Part shown: in pieces, positions 53,995-62,027 of the stretch | Position numbering within the stretch: the stretch's first letter is position 1 | Layout of the letters: every line of letters begins with the position of its first letter | Assembly (NCBI RefSeq): GCF_000744435.1 | Contig: NZ_JQLX01000015.1 | Span: 1 to 64,000 of the forward strand | Source: Hippea jasoniae | GTDB lineage: Bacteria; Campylobacterota_A; Desulfurellia; Desulfurellales; Hippeaceae | Length of the DNA: 64,000 nucleotides | Direction of reading: 5' to 3' | Notes under the pieces: generated by a model | Seen by the model: only the letters and a program-made list of their open reading frames with translations | Told to the model about the DNA's origin: nothing | Database searches by the model: none | Made by a program: the position numbers and the translations under genes

Positions 53995-54008
53995 AGGGAA
54001 CCTCCCTA
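53994..54008 (-). promoter_or_regulatory. Hairpin covering the ribosome binding site and start codon
   Basis: On the minus strand TAGGGA pairs with TCCCTA around a 3-base loop. The stem includes the GGGAGG ribosome binding site and the first base of the start codon, so folding would block translation. It follows the aptamer by 12 bases. Confidence 0.6.
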
Positions 54009-54020
54009 CAATATGATTTA

Positions 54021-54078
54021 GCAGGAGTTATTGGCCTACCTGAGGGTAAGGCGGTTAATAGGCGAACTCCTCCGCCTG
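54021..54078 (-). ncRNA. Fluoride (crcB)-riboswitch-like aptamer, variant
   Basis: On the minus strand GGCG and CGCC enclose an 8-base loop GAGGAGTT; then ACCGCC and GGC enclose a hairpin (TACC/GGTA); then CAAT and AACTCC follow. AACTCC is complementary to GGAGTT of the loop, giving the H-type pseudoknot of the fluoride riboswitch. Spacing and segments match the known aptamer (for example the B. cereus crcB one). Changes from consensus: loop A to G with the opposing U to C (pair kept), U to A next to it, and G to A paired with U in the pseudoknot. It begins about 16 bases after the -10 box. Confidence 0.75.
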
Positions 54079-54093
54079 TTAATCGCAAAGCCA

Positions 54094-54121
54094 ATTATAC
54101 CTGCGAGATTGTGAATGTCAA
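54094..54121 (-). promoter_or_regulatory. Consensus promoter of the Hyf-like operon
   Basis: Minus strand TTGACA (54121-54116), 16 bases, TATAAT (54099-54094). Transcription would start just before the aptamer. Confidence 0.85.
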
Positions 54122-54147
54122 CTTATTGTTGCAATTTTTTAAAATGC

Positions 54148-54176
54148 TTGACACATATGCGGTTTTTTTATATACC
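54148..54176 (+). promoter_or_regulatory. Promoter for isocitrate dehydrogenase
   Basis: TTGACA (54148-54153), 17 bases, TATACC (54171-54176). Divergent from the Hyf-like promoter 27 bases away. Confidence 0.65.
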
Positions 54177-54246
54177 AAGACCAGAAAATTAAAAAAGCAA
54201 TTAGGGATGAAGAAAATAAAAATTTTTATAGAAAGGAGAGCAGAAG

Positions 54247-56481
54247 ATGGCTGAGAAACCAACGATTGTGTGGACTAAAACAGATGAGGCACCCTATCTT
54301 GCCACATTCTCTTTATTGCCTATAGTTAAGGCATTTTTGAAGCATGCTGATGTTGATATGGAGCTTAGAGACATCTCACTTGCAGGTAGAATCCTTGCAA
54401 CATTTCCAGAGTATTTAAAAGAGGATCAGAGGATTGAGGATGATTTGGCCTATTTAGGTGAGCTTGTTAAAAAACCTGAGGCCAATGTTATGAAACTGCC
54501 GAATATTTCGGCAAGCGTTGTCCAGCTAAAAGCAGCTATTAAGGAGCTTCAGGAAAAAGGCTTTAATGTGCCTGATTATCCAGAAGAGCCAAAGGATGAG
54601 AAAGAAAAAGAAATCAAGGAAAGATACGCAAAGGTTTTGGGTAGTGCTGTCAACCCTGTGTTAAGACAGGGTAACTCAGACAGGAGATTGCCCACATCGG
54701 TTAAAGAGTTTGCCAAAAAATTCCCCGATTCTATGGGATTGCCGCTTCAGGATTGGCCAAAAGACTCAAAAACACATGTTGCCCATATGGATAGTGGCGA
54801 TTTTTATGAGCATGAAAAGTCATTTACCGCTGACAGAGAAATGGACATCAAGATCGAGTTTGTCGATAAAGATGGCAACAAAAAGGTAATGAAAGAGTTG
54901 CACCTTTTAAAGGGTGAAGTATTTGACGGAACATATTTGAGCGTTAAAGCATTGAGAGAGTTTTATGATAAAGAGATTAAAGATGCAAAAGAAAAGGATG
55001 TACTGCTGTCACTGCACTTAAAAGCCACCATGATGAAGGTATCAGACCCGATTATGTTCGGTCATGCTGTGGAAATCTACTTCAAGGATGTGTTTGAGAA
55101 ACATAAAGAGACCTTTGAAGAGTTAGGTGTCAATCCAAGAAACGGTCTTGGCGATTTATACGACAGGATTTCAAAACTTGATGAGGCAAAAAGAAAAGAG
55201 ATTGAGGCAGATATAGAAGCGGTTTATGAAAAGAATCCAGAGCTTGCTATGGTTGACTCAAGAAAGGGTATAACAAACCTTCATGCACCCAATCTCATCA
55301 TTATTGATGCTTCAATGCCTCCTATGATCAGGGATGGCGGTAGAATGTGGGGTAAAGACGACCAGCTTCACGATACAAAAGCCATTATTCCCGATAGAAG
55401 TTATGCAACGATGTATAAAGAGATTGTTGAGGATTGCAGACGCAACGGTCAGTTTGACAGAACAACAATGGGAGATGTCTCCAATGTGGGTTTGATGGCT
55501 ATGAAGGCTGAGGAGTATGGCTCCCACGACAAGACCTTTGAAGCACCAGCCGATGGTGTTGTTAGGGTTGTTGATGAAAATGGCAATGTTTTGATTGAGC
55601 ATAATGTTGAAAAGGGCGATATCTGGAGGGGTTGTCAGGCAAAGGATGAGGCTATCAAGGATTGGGTTGGTCTTGCAGTAAGAAGGGCAAGGGCAACCGG
55701 TTATCCTGCAATTTTCTGGCTTGATGAGGATAGGGCTCATGATGCCCAGCTTATTAAAAAGGTTAATGAATACCTAAAAGATTACGATACAGAGGGTCTT
55801 GATATAAGGATAATGAAACCTCAGGATGCTATGAGATTCTCACTTGAGCGCATCAGAAGAGGAGAAAATACAATCTCTGTTACTGGTAATGTCTTGAGGG
55901 ATTATCTAACAGACCTGTTCCCGATTCTTGAGGTTGGCACAAGCGCCAAGATGCTTTCTATCGTGCCATTGCTTGCAGGTGGTGGTCTGTTTGAAACAGG
56001 TGCAGGCGGTTCAGCACCAAAGCACGCCCAGCAGCTTATAGAAGAAGGCCATTTGAGATGGGATTCGTTGGGTGAGTTTGGCGCATTGTTTGCATCGCTT
56101 GAGTATATAGGTGAAAAGTATGGTAATAAGAGAGCAAAAATTATGTCTGATGCCGTTGATAAAGCGATGACAAAGATCCTTGAAAATCAACAATGGCCTG
56201 GCAGAAAGGTCGGTCAGCTTGATACAAGGGGCGAGCATTACTACTTTGCAAAATACTGGGCTGAGGCGTTGGCACAGCAAAATGAGGATGAAGAACTTAA
56301 GAGGATTTTTGAGCCTATAGCAAAAGAGCTTGCAGAAAATGAAGAAAAGATTATAAAGGATTTGACAGATTGTCAGGGTGCACCTCAGGATATCGATGGA
56401 TATTACTATCCTGATGAGGAAAAGATTGAAAAGGTGATGAGGCCTTCAGAAACATTGAATAGCATCATAGAAAAGATATAA
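54247..56481 (+). CDS. icd: Monomeric NADP-dependent isocitrate dehydrogenase
   Basis: A 744-residue monomeric-type IDH (the family is usually 735-745). Landmarks are [19 protein letters not shown] at the start, [57 protein letters not shown] and RAHDAQLI. It oxidises isocitrate to 2-oxoglutarate with NADP. The next operon encodes 2-oxoglutarate:ferredoxin oxidoreductase, so the product is used at once (or the pair runs in reverse, carboxylating). AAAGGAG precedes ATG 54247. Confidence 0.97.
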   Translation: MAEKPTIVWTKTDEAPYLATFSLLPIVKAFLKHADVDMELRDISLAGRILATFPEYLKEDQRIEDDLAYLGELVKKPEANVMKLPNISASVVQLKAAIKELQEKGFNVPDYPEEPKDEKEKEIKERYAKVLGSAVNPVLRQGNSDRRLPTSVKEFAKKFPDSMGLPLQDWPKDSKTHVAHMDSGDFYEHEKSFTADREMDIKIEFVDKDGNKKVMKELHLLKGEVFDGTYLSVKALREFYDKEIKDAKEKDVLLSLHLKATMMKVSDPIMFGHAVEIYFKDVFEKHKETFEELGVNPRNGLGDLYDRISKLDEAKRKEIEADIEAVYEKNPELAMVDSRKGITNLHAPNLIIIDASMPPMIRDGGRMWGKDDQLHDTKAIIPDRSYATMYKEIVEDCRRNGQFDRTTMGDVSNVGLMAMKAEEYGSHDKTFEAPADGVVRVVDENGNVLIEHNVEKGDIWRGCQAKDEAIKDWVGLAVRRARATGYPAIFWLDEDRAHDAQLIKKVNEYLKDYDTEGLDIRIMKPQDAMRFSLERIRRGENTISVTGNVLRDYLTDLFPILEVGTSAKMLSIVPLLAGGGLFETGAGGSAPKHAQQLIEEGHLRWDSLGEFGALFASLEYIGEKYGNKRAKIMSDAVDKAMTKILENQQWPGRKVGQLDTRGEHYYFAKYWAEALAQQNEDEELKRIFEPIAKELAENEEKIIKDLTDCQGAPQDIDGYYYPDEEKIEKVMRPSETLNSIIEKI

Positions 56482-56489
56482 AATAGGTG

Positions 56490-56505
56490 GGGCGCTTAGG
56501 CGCCC
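56490..56505 (+). terminator. Hairpin between icd and korD
   Basis: GGGCGC pairs with GCGCCC around TTAG, then TTAAAATTTT. It may end or reduce read-through from icd into korDABC. Confidence 0.5.
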
Positions 56506-56533
56506 TTAAAATTTTAATGGAAGGAGAGGTTTT

Positions 56534-56806
56534 ATGGCTGAAAAACGCTTGCCTGTTGAGATTAACGAAAAGCTATGCAAGGGTTGCGGGCTTTGCGTGC
56601 ATGTTTGTCCAAAGAATGTGCTTGAGATGGTTGAGGATTTGCATGTATGGATGGGTACAATTGCAAAGGTTGTTAGACCTGAGGATTGTATCAGATGTAA
56701 AATGTGTGAGGATATCTGCCCCGACTTTTCTATCAAGGTAGCAGATGTTGGTGTTGAGCTGACATTTGAGGATAGTAAGGGAAATCTTATCACAAAGAGC
56801 AAATAG
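56534..56806 (+). CDS. korD: 2-oxoglutarate:ferredoxin oxidoreductase, delta (ferredoxin) subunit
   Basis: A 90-residue 2[4Fe-4S] ferredoxin-like subunit: CKGCGLCVHVCPKNVLEM and CIRCKMCEDICPDFSI. It passes electrons in the Kor/Oor complex. GGAAGGAGAGG precedes ATG 56534. It is first in the D-A-B-C order typical of OorDABC. Confidence 0.93.
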   Translation: MAEKRLPVEINEKLCKGCGLCVHVCPKNVLEMVEDLHVWMGTIAKVVRPEDCIRCKMCEDICPDFSIKVADVGVELTFEDSKGNLITKSK

Positions 56807-56815
56807 GAGGAATCA

Positions 56816-58012
56816 ATGGGAAGAATTGGATTTATGGATGCAAACGCTGCTATAGCTGAAGCAGCAGTTGTTGCTGGATTGGGTTTTTATGCGGGTTATC
56901 CGATAACTCCATCCAGCGAAGTGCCAGAGAGACTGGCAAAGATAATGCCCGAGCGTGGCGTTCCGTTTATGATGATGGAAGATGAGATAGCAAGTATCAA
57001 CGCCTGTGTAGGTGCTGCAGCAAGCGGCGTTAAAGCTATGACTTGTACAAGTGGACCGGGTTTGTCCTTAAAACAGGAAGCCTTCGGTATGGCGTGTATG
57101 TTTGAGGTGCCTTTAGTGGTAGTTGATGTTATGAGGGGCGGTCCATCAACAGGTCTTCCAACAAGACCAGCTCAGGGTGATATTATGCAGGCAAAGTGGG
57201 GAACTCACGGAGACCATCCTGTAATAGCCGTGGCACCCTGCAATGCTCAAGAAGCTGTATTTGAAACAATCAGGGCATTCAACCTTGCAGAGAAATTCAG
57301 ACAGCCCGTTTATATTTTAACAGATGGATCCCTTTCTCACCTTCATACAAAGATCTACATCCCCGATCCAGAAGAGGTTGAGATTATTGATAGAGCTCAG
57401 CCTACTGTGGAGCCAGATGAGTATTACCCATACGATTACAACTACGAAATTCCGCCGCTTGCAAAATGGTGGACAGAGGATGGAAAGAGCTATAGATACC
57501 ATTTATCGAGCCTTGTTCATGATAAAACAGGTTTTCCGACTGTTGTGCCAAAATATGTTCAGTGGCTTGAGACAAGAATGATGAACAAAATCATGAATCA
57601 TATCGACGAGATTGAAAAGTTTGAATACTACAAGATGGATGATGCCCAGACATGTATAATTGCATTTGGCTCAACGGCAGAATCTGCAAGGGTTGCAATA
57701 GATGAGGCACGCAAAGAGGGCATAAAGGCTGGTATGTTCAGGCCAATCACGCTGTGGCCATCCCCAGAAAAGCAGATCAAAGAGATAGCCAAAAATGTTA
57801 AAAATATAATCGTTGCAGAGATGAATCTGGGTCAATATATACTTGAGGTTCAAAGGATTGTGGGTGATACAGCAGAGGTTTACGGCATAAATCAGATGAC
57901 AGGTACCCTGATTAGACCATCCCAGATTCTTGATAAAATCAAGGATCCGTCTAAGAAGGTTGAGCTCATCATGACAGATGATGAGATAAAGAGGTTTGGA
58001 GGAGGCGAATAA
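56816..58012 (+). CDS. korA: 2-oxoglutarate:ferredoxin oxidoreductase, alpha subunit
   Basis: A 398-residue alpha subunit with GFYAGYPITPSSEVPE, SGPGLSLKQEAFGMA and MRGGPSTGLPTRPAQGD, typical of KorA/OorA without a fused gamma domain. Binds 2-oxoglutarate in the family. AGGAGG precedes ATG 56816 and it overlaps korB by 1 base. Confidence 0.96.
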   Translation: MGRIGFMDANAAIAEAAVVAGLGFYAGYPITPSSEVPERLAKIMPERGVPFMMMEDEIASINACVGAAASGVKAMTCTSGPGLSLKQEAFGMACMFEVPLVVVDVMRGGPSTGLPTRPAQGDIMQAKWGTHGDHPVIAVAPCNAQEAVFETIRAFNLAEKFRQPVYILTDGSLSHLHTKIYIPDPEEVEIIDRAQPTVEPDEYYPYDYNYEIPPLAKWWTEDGKSYRYHLSSLVHDKTGFPTVVPKYVQWLETRMMNKIMNHIDEIEKFEYYKMDDAQTCIIAFGSTAESARVAIDEARKEGIKAGMFRPITLWPSPEKQIKEIAKNVKNIIVAEMNLGQYILEVQRIVGDTAEVYGINQMTGTLIRPSQILDKIKDPSKKVELIMTDDEIKRFGGGE

Positions 58013-58959
58013 TGGCTGTAGATTACACAAAATATTTAAGAATGGAGAAGATGCCGCTTTACTGGTGTCCAGGCTGCGGCGATGGTATAGTTTTGAAATG
58101 CTACCTTGAGGCAATTGATGAGCTTGGATGGAGCAAGGATGATTGCGCAATGGTATCTGGTATTGGATGTGCTGCAAGGGTTACAGGTTATGTTGATTTC
58201 CACACATTGCATACAATTCACGGAAGGGCTATAGCTGTTGCAACAGGTATTAAAATGGCCCATCCGGATAAGCATGTATTTGTGTTTGGCGGTGATGGCG
58301 ATATCGTTCATATCGGTGGAAATCATCTTCTTCATGCATGCAGAAGAAATGTAGATATTACAGTAGTTTTGATAAATAACTGGATTTACGGTATGACAGG
58401 TGGTCAGCACTCATGTACAACACCACCCGGTGCAAAGGCTACAACAGCGCCGAGGGGAAGCTTTGAGCCAACAATCGATGTATGTAAAATGGCAATTGGC
58501 GCTGGCGCTGGCTATGTTGCAAGGGGTTTTGCAGGCGATCCTGTCAGGTTGAGAAAGTTGATTAAAGAGGGACTTGAGTATAAGGGATTCAGCCTTATCG
58601 ATGTTTTCAGCCCATGTCCTATCAACTTTGGACGAAGAAACAAACTTGGCGATCCTGCCAAACTACTTGAACATATGAAGAGCTTCCTTGTAAGTTCAGC
58701 CAAAGCCAAGAAGATGTCTGAAGAGGAGCTTAAAGGCAAGTTTATAACAGGCGTATTACATAAAGATGAGGAAAAACCAGAGCTTACGCAGTCTTATCAG
58801 GAGCTTGTAAAGAAGGCTCAGGCATCAGATGAATACTGGGCAAAGTATGCTACGGGAAGATTAACCGATGAGGATAGATATAAGATCAGCAGAGAGGAGC
58901 TAAAGGGTCTCTATCCCTACGATGTTGAAACACCATTAAAAGAATGGAAAAAACTATAA
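58012..58959 (+). CDS. korB: 2-oxoglutarate:ferredoxin oxidoreductase, beta subunit
   Basis: A 315-residue thiamine-diphosphate subunit with YWCPGCGDGIVLK, the TPP motif GGDGDIVHIGGNHLLH followed by NNWIYGMTGGQHS, and the cysteine of GIGCAARV. It makes succinyl-CoA from 2-oxoglutarate with reduction of ferredoxin, or the reverse in the reductive TCA cycle. Confidence 0.96.
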   Translation: MAVDYTKYLRMEKMPLYWCPGCGDGIVLKCYLEAIDELGWSKDDCAMVSGIGCAARVTGYVDFHTLHTIHGRAIAVATGIKMAHPDKHVFVFGGDGDIVHIGGNHLLHACRRNVDITVVLINNWIYGMTGGQHSCTTPPGAKATTAPRGSFEPTIDVCKMAIGAGAGYVARGFAGDPVRLRKLIKEGLEYKGFSLIDVFSPCPINFGRRNKLGDPAKLLEHMKSFLVSSAKAKKMSEEELKGKFITGVLHKDEEKPELTQSYQELVKKAQASDEYWAKYATGRLTDEDRYKISREELKGLYPYDVETPLKEWKKL

Positions 58960-58974
58960 GGAAGAGGTAAGAAA

Positions 58975-59547
58975 ATGGCATATCATTACGAATTGAGATT
59001 TGGAGGAGTTGGAGGACAGGGTTCTCTGACAGCTGGAACCATACTTGCCCATGCAGCGGTTTTCCGCACAAATTACTACGCGACACAGGTGCCAACATAC
59101 ACCTCTCAGGTTAGGGGTGGTGCTGCAAAAGCTGATATAATCATTTCTGATGAGCCTATTGTTTTTCCTGAGTCAACCAATGTTGACTTTTTCCTTGCCA
59201 CGCATCAGAAGGCATACGATGCCTATAAGTGGGATTTGAAAGAAGGCGCTGATGTGCTTGTTGATCCAGGTCTTGTTGTTGTGCCTGATGAGGATGCAAA
59301 GAAATACAAGATTTATGAGTATCCGCTTGTTTATACGGCAAAGTATGAGATCGGCAATGTCGTTACGATGAATATACTTGCTGTTGGGATTTGCCTTGGA
59401 TTGACAGAGGTGTTGCCTGTTGATGCTGTGAGGGAGACGGTCAAAGAGGAAGTGCCGCCTGCTTTTATCGACATGAATATGAAGGCTTTTGAGATGGGTC
59501 TTGAGGCTGGAAGAAAGTTTAAAGCCGAAGGTCCGACAAAGAAGTAA
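58975..59547 (+). CDS. korC: 2-oxoglutarate:ferredoxin oxidoreductase, gamma subunit
   Basis: A 190-residue gamma subunit with RFGGVGGQGSLTAGTILAHA and VPTYTSQVRGGAAKADIIIS, the standard gamma-domain signature. Last gene of korDABC; a strong terminator follows at 59571. Confidence 0.95.
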   Translation: MAYHYELRFGGVGGQGSLTAGTILAHAAVFRTNYYATQVPTYTSQVRGGAAKADIIISDEPIVFPESTNVDFFLATHQKAYDAYKWDLKEGADVLVDPGLVVVPDEDAKKYKIYEYPLVYTAKYEIGNVVTMNILAVGICLGLTEVLPVDAVRETVKEEVPPAFIDMNMKAFEMGLEAGRKFKAEGPTKK

Positions 59548-59570
59548 TTTGCAGGTTTAAAGTTTATCTA

Positions 59571-59608
59571 AAGGGGTTGCAGGCTTTCCTGCGACCCCTT
59601 ATTTTTTT
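59571..59608 (+). terminator. Strong terminator after korDABC
   Basis: A 13-base stem (one G-T pair) with arms starting AAGGGGTTGC and ending GACCCCTT, loop CTTT, followed by seven T. Confidence 0.85.
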
Positions 59609-59624
59609 GTGTAGGAGGTGAGTT

Positions 59625-60485
59625 GTGAGTATGAATCCAGAGTTGTGGCATACAGAGAAATATACCCAAAATTGCGGTTTTACATTTAAGGTTAAAGAGG
59701 TGTTGCATACCGAATATTCAAAACTTCAGAGACTTGATATTCTTGAGACTTACGATTTTGGCAGGGTGATGCTGCTTGATGGATTGATTATGTTTACCGA
59801 AAGGGATGAGTTTGTTTATCATGAGATGATAACGCATCTGCCATTATTTGCACACTCTTCACCTAAAAGTGTTTTGATTATTGGCGGAGGTGATGGGGGT
59901 TCAGCAAGAGAGGTTTTAAAACACAGCTATCTTGAAAAAATCGTGCAGGTTGAGATAGATGAAGTTGTTGTGAAAAACTCAAAGAAATACACGCCATTTG
60001 TTGGTAGTAGTTTTGACGACCCTCGCCTTAATTTAATTATCGGCGATGGCATAGAGTTTGTGAAGAATAAAGAAAATGAATTTGATGTTGTTATTATCGA
60101 CTCAACAGATCCGTTTGGACCGGCTGAAGGGCTGTTCAACAAGGAATTCTATGCCAATGTTTATAAAATTTTAAAGGATGATGGTATCGTTGTTGCTCAG
60201 GCAGAAAACGCCTATTACGACCCGAAGTGGATGATGCGATCGGTGAACAACATGAGAAAGAGCTTTGGCAAAAATGTTACTATCTATCAGGCTGCCATAC
60301 CAACATATCCCTCAGGCATGTGGGCTTTTTCTATCGGCTGGAAGGGCAAACACCCAAAAGAAAGCTTTGATCAAAAGCGATTTGAAAAGATGGATTTAAA
60401 TTTGAAATATTACAACCCTGAGATTCATAAGGCAGCTTTTGTTTTGCCCAACTTTGTAGAGGAGATTTTAAAACAGAACAGCTAA
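59625..60485 (+). CDS. speE: Spermidine synthase (polyamine aminopropyltransferase)
   Basis: A 286-residue SpeE with the N-terminal beta domain (QRLDILETYDFGRVMLLDG), then VLIIGGGDGGSAREVLKH and VVIIDSTDPFGPAEGLF, the aminopropyl-transferase signatures. GTG 59625, 6 bases after AGGAGG, is preferred to ATG 59631. It stands between two terminators as a single gene. Confidence 0.94.
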   Translation: MSMNPELWHTEKYTQNCGFTFKVKEVLHTEYSKLQRLDILETYDFGRVMLLDGLIMFTERDEFVYHEMITHLPLFAHSSPKSVLIIGGGDGGSAREVLKHSYLEKIVQVEIDEVVVKNSKKYTPFVGSSFDDPRLNLIIGDGIEFVKNKENEFDVVIIDSTDPFGPAEGLFNKEFYANVYKILKDDGIVVAQAENAYYDPKWMMRSVNNMRKSFGKNVTIYQAAIPTYPSGMWAFSIGWKGKHPKESFDQKRFEKMDLNLKYYNPEIHKAAFVLPNFVEEILKQNS

Positions 60486-60497
60486 AGGATAATAAAA

Positions 60498-60530
60498 AAA
60501 GCGGCTCATTAGAGCCGCTTTGAGTTTTTT
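60498..60530 (+). terminator. Terminator after speE (also serving the convergent porin gene)
   Basis: Ten-base perfect stem AAAGCGGCTC/GAGCCGCTTT, loop ATTA, then GAGTTTTTT. On the other strand the A-run gives a T-run, so it is bidirectional. Confidence 0.85.
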
Positions 60531-60541
60531 GTTGGAGTTAA

Positions 60542-61774
60542 TTAGAAGCTGTAGGTATACTGAGCGTAGAAGAGATCACCTTTAGCCTTGCTGTCTTTTT
60601 GTTTGTCATATTTTGTTGAATCATGCTGCCATTCAAGACCAAGCGTTGTGTATTTTGTTGTTTTGATATTTGCATTGATGAAATATGCACTATTTTTCTT
60701 AAGAAAACCAGTATAAGTATTAGGTTGATCTGTTAAATTTTTGAACTTGATGTAATCATAACCTAATGCTACTGAAACGCATGGCATTGGCGCAACTTTT
60801 GCTTCGATATTCCATGCATCAAATTTAGACTGTGTTATGCCGTTTTCATTTTTGTTTATATAAACATCAGGAGCTACTCCTTCAGCGCCAGCACCCTTAA
60901 CACCTGCCAATTTGCTCATACCTTTTGCATGCTGATACTGCGTCTGGAATGTAACCATTGATACGGGCAATACTAAACCTGCTGTGTATGCATAGCTTGT
61001 TTTGTTTGTTGCGTTATATTTGCTTGTAACATTATCATAATATGTGTATTTCTGGGTTGAAACAAGTGTCGCTGCATACACCCTTGCAGGTGCACCAAAA
61101 CCTGTATCAAAGTTTACGCCTAAATCAAGTCCAAAGGCAGGCATTTTTTTAGTTGCATCTGGGGCATTAGGTGTCCACAAGCCAGGTGTAAATGCAGCAA
61201 ATTTGAAATCAAGGCTTGCACTGTCAGCTATATCTAAGTTGCCGCCAACCATAACCTCTGGTGTTCTGGATGATAATATATTCCAGCCAGCTGTTACATT
61301 GGGTGCTATAGAGAATGAATGCTGCTCATAGGGAACACTTGTCTGACCTAAAAGTACATACAAACCGTTATTAAATGAGTGTTTAATATATGCATGTCTG
61401 AGATAGTTTCCGCCAGCATTCAATCCGATCTCAATTTTACCGCTAATATTGGCATCTTTGTTTGAGAAGTTAACGCCCAACTTTGTTCCGGCACTACTCA
61501 TTGAGAAGTCCTGGAAGTTTGTTTTGTTTAGTTTTTGGTAGTCTACAGCCTTATCTGTAGCCATTGCATTATCAGCCCATACCTTATTTCCAACATTGCC
61601 GTAGCTATCAAGCTGTTTTGTCCAGCCCGTATAGATCTTTACACCACCGTAGAGCTGAACCTGTGTGTCACCAGCTACCGTTACCGTTCCAGCCTTTGCA
61701 GCTGGAGCCTGTGCGATGGATATACCACCTACCAATGCTGCTGCTGCAACCAATGAAATCAACCTTTTCTTCAT
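60542..61774 (-). CDS. Outer-membrane porin
   Basis: A 410-residue beta-barrel porin with a signal peptide (KKRLISLVAAAALVGGISI, cleavage near AKAG) and a C-terminal aromatic strand ending YAQYTYSF. Alternating hydrophobic/polar strands run through the mature part (YGGVKIYTGW, LDFKFAAFTPGL). Substrate unknown. It has a strong promoter and a 5' leader hairpin, consistent with a major envelope protein. Confidence 0.85.
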   Translation of the reverse strand: MKKRLISLVAAAALVGGISIAQAPAAKAGTVTVAGDTQVQLYGGVKIYTGWTKQLDSYGNVGNKVWADNAMATDKAVDYQKLNKTNFQDFSMSSAGTKLGVNFSNKDANISGKIEIGLNAGGNYLRHAYIKHSFNNGLYVLLGQTSVPYEQHSFSIAPNVTAGWNILSSRTPEVMVGGNLDIADSASLDFKFAAFTPGLWTPNAPDATKKMPAFGLDLGVNFDTGFGAPARVYAATLVSTQKYTYYDNVTSKYNATNKTSYAYTAGLVLPVSMVTFQTQYQHAKGMSKLAGVKGAGAEGVAPDVYINKNENGITQSKFDAWNIEAKVAPMPCVSVALGYDYIKFKNLTDQPNTYTGFLKKNSAYFINANIKTTKYTTLGLEWQHDSTKYDKQKDSKAKGDLFYAQYTYSF

Positions 61775-61807
61775 GTTTAAAACCTCCCACTAAAAATTTT
61801 TAAGTTT

Positions 61808-61823
61808 TTGCATCGCAATGCAA
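61808..61823 (-). promoter_or_regulatory. Leader hairpin of the porin transcript
   Basis: On the minus strand TTGCAT and ATGCAA pair around a 4-base loop just after the -10 box, at or near the 5' end, where such stems can stabilise mRNA. Confidence 0.45.
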
Positions 61824-61851
61824 TAATAAGCCCGTTTATCCACTTTGTCAA
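61823..61851 (-). promoter_or_regulatory. Porin promoter
   Basis: Minus strand TTGACA (61851-61846), 17 bases, TATTAT (61828-61823). Confidence 0.8.
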
Positions 61852-61966
61852 GTTTTTTTGCATATTTTTCTTACCTCTCACCCCCTTTTAAAACAAGTTT
61901 TACTAAATTTTACTCTTTTTTTTAGCTTTGTCAACATTTTTTTATTGAGATTTAATTTTTAATTAC

Positions 61967-61994
61967 TTGACAGTGTAAAATTTGTAAATAAAAT
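61967..61994 (+). promoter_or_regulatory. Promoter for the aminotransferase
   Basis: TTGACA (61967-61972), 16 bases, TAAAAT (61989-61994), 33 bases before ATG 62028. Confidence 0.65.
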
Positions 61995-62027
61995 TTAGCC
62001 ACTATAGATAAAGGGGGGATACATAAG

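Noticed and set aside
56487-56741. Reading frame overlapping korD in another frame
   Set aside because: The ferredoxin frame has clear CxxCxxCxxxCP motifs and a ribosome binding site; the other frame is its shadow.
61881-61896. Extra copy of the 25-bp comEA repeat arm
   Set aside because: Only a C-rich stretch followed by TTTTAAAA is shared; the match is short and probably chance.
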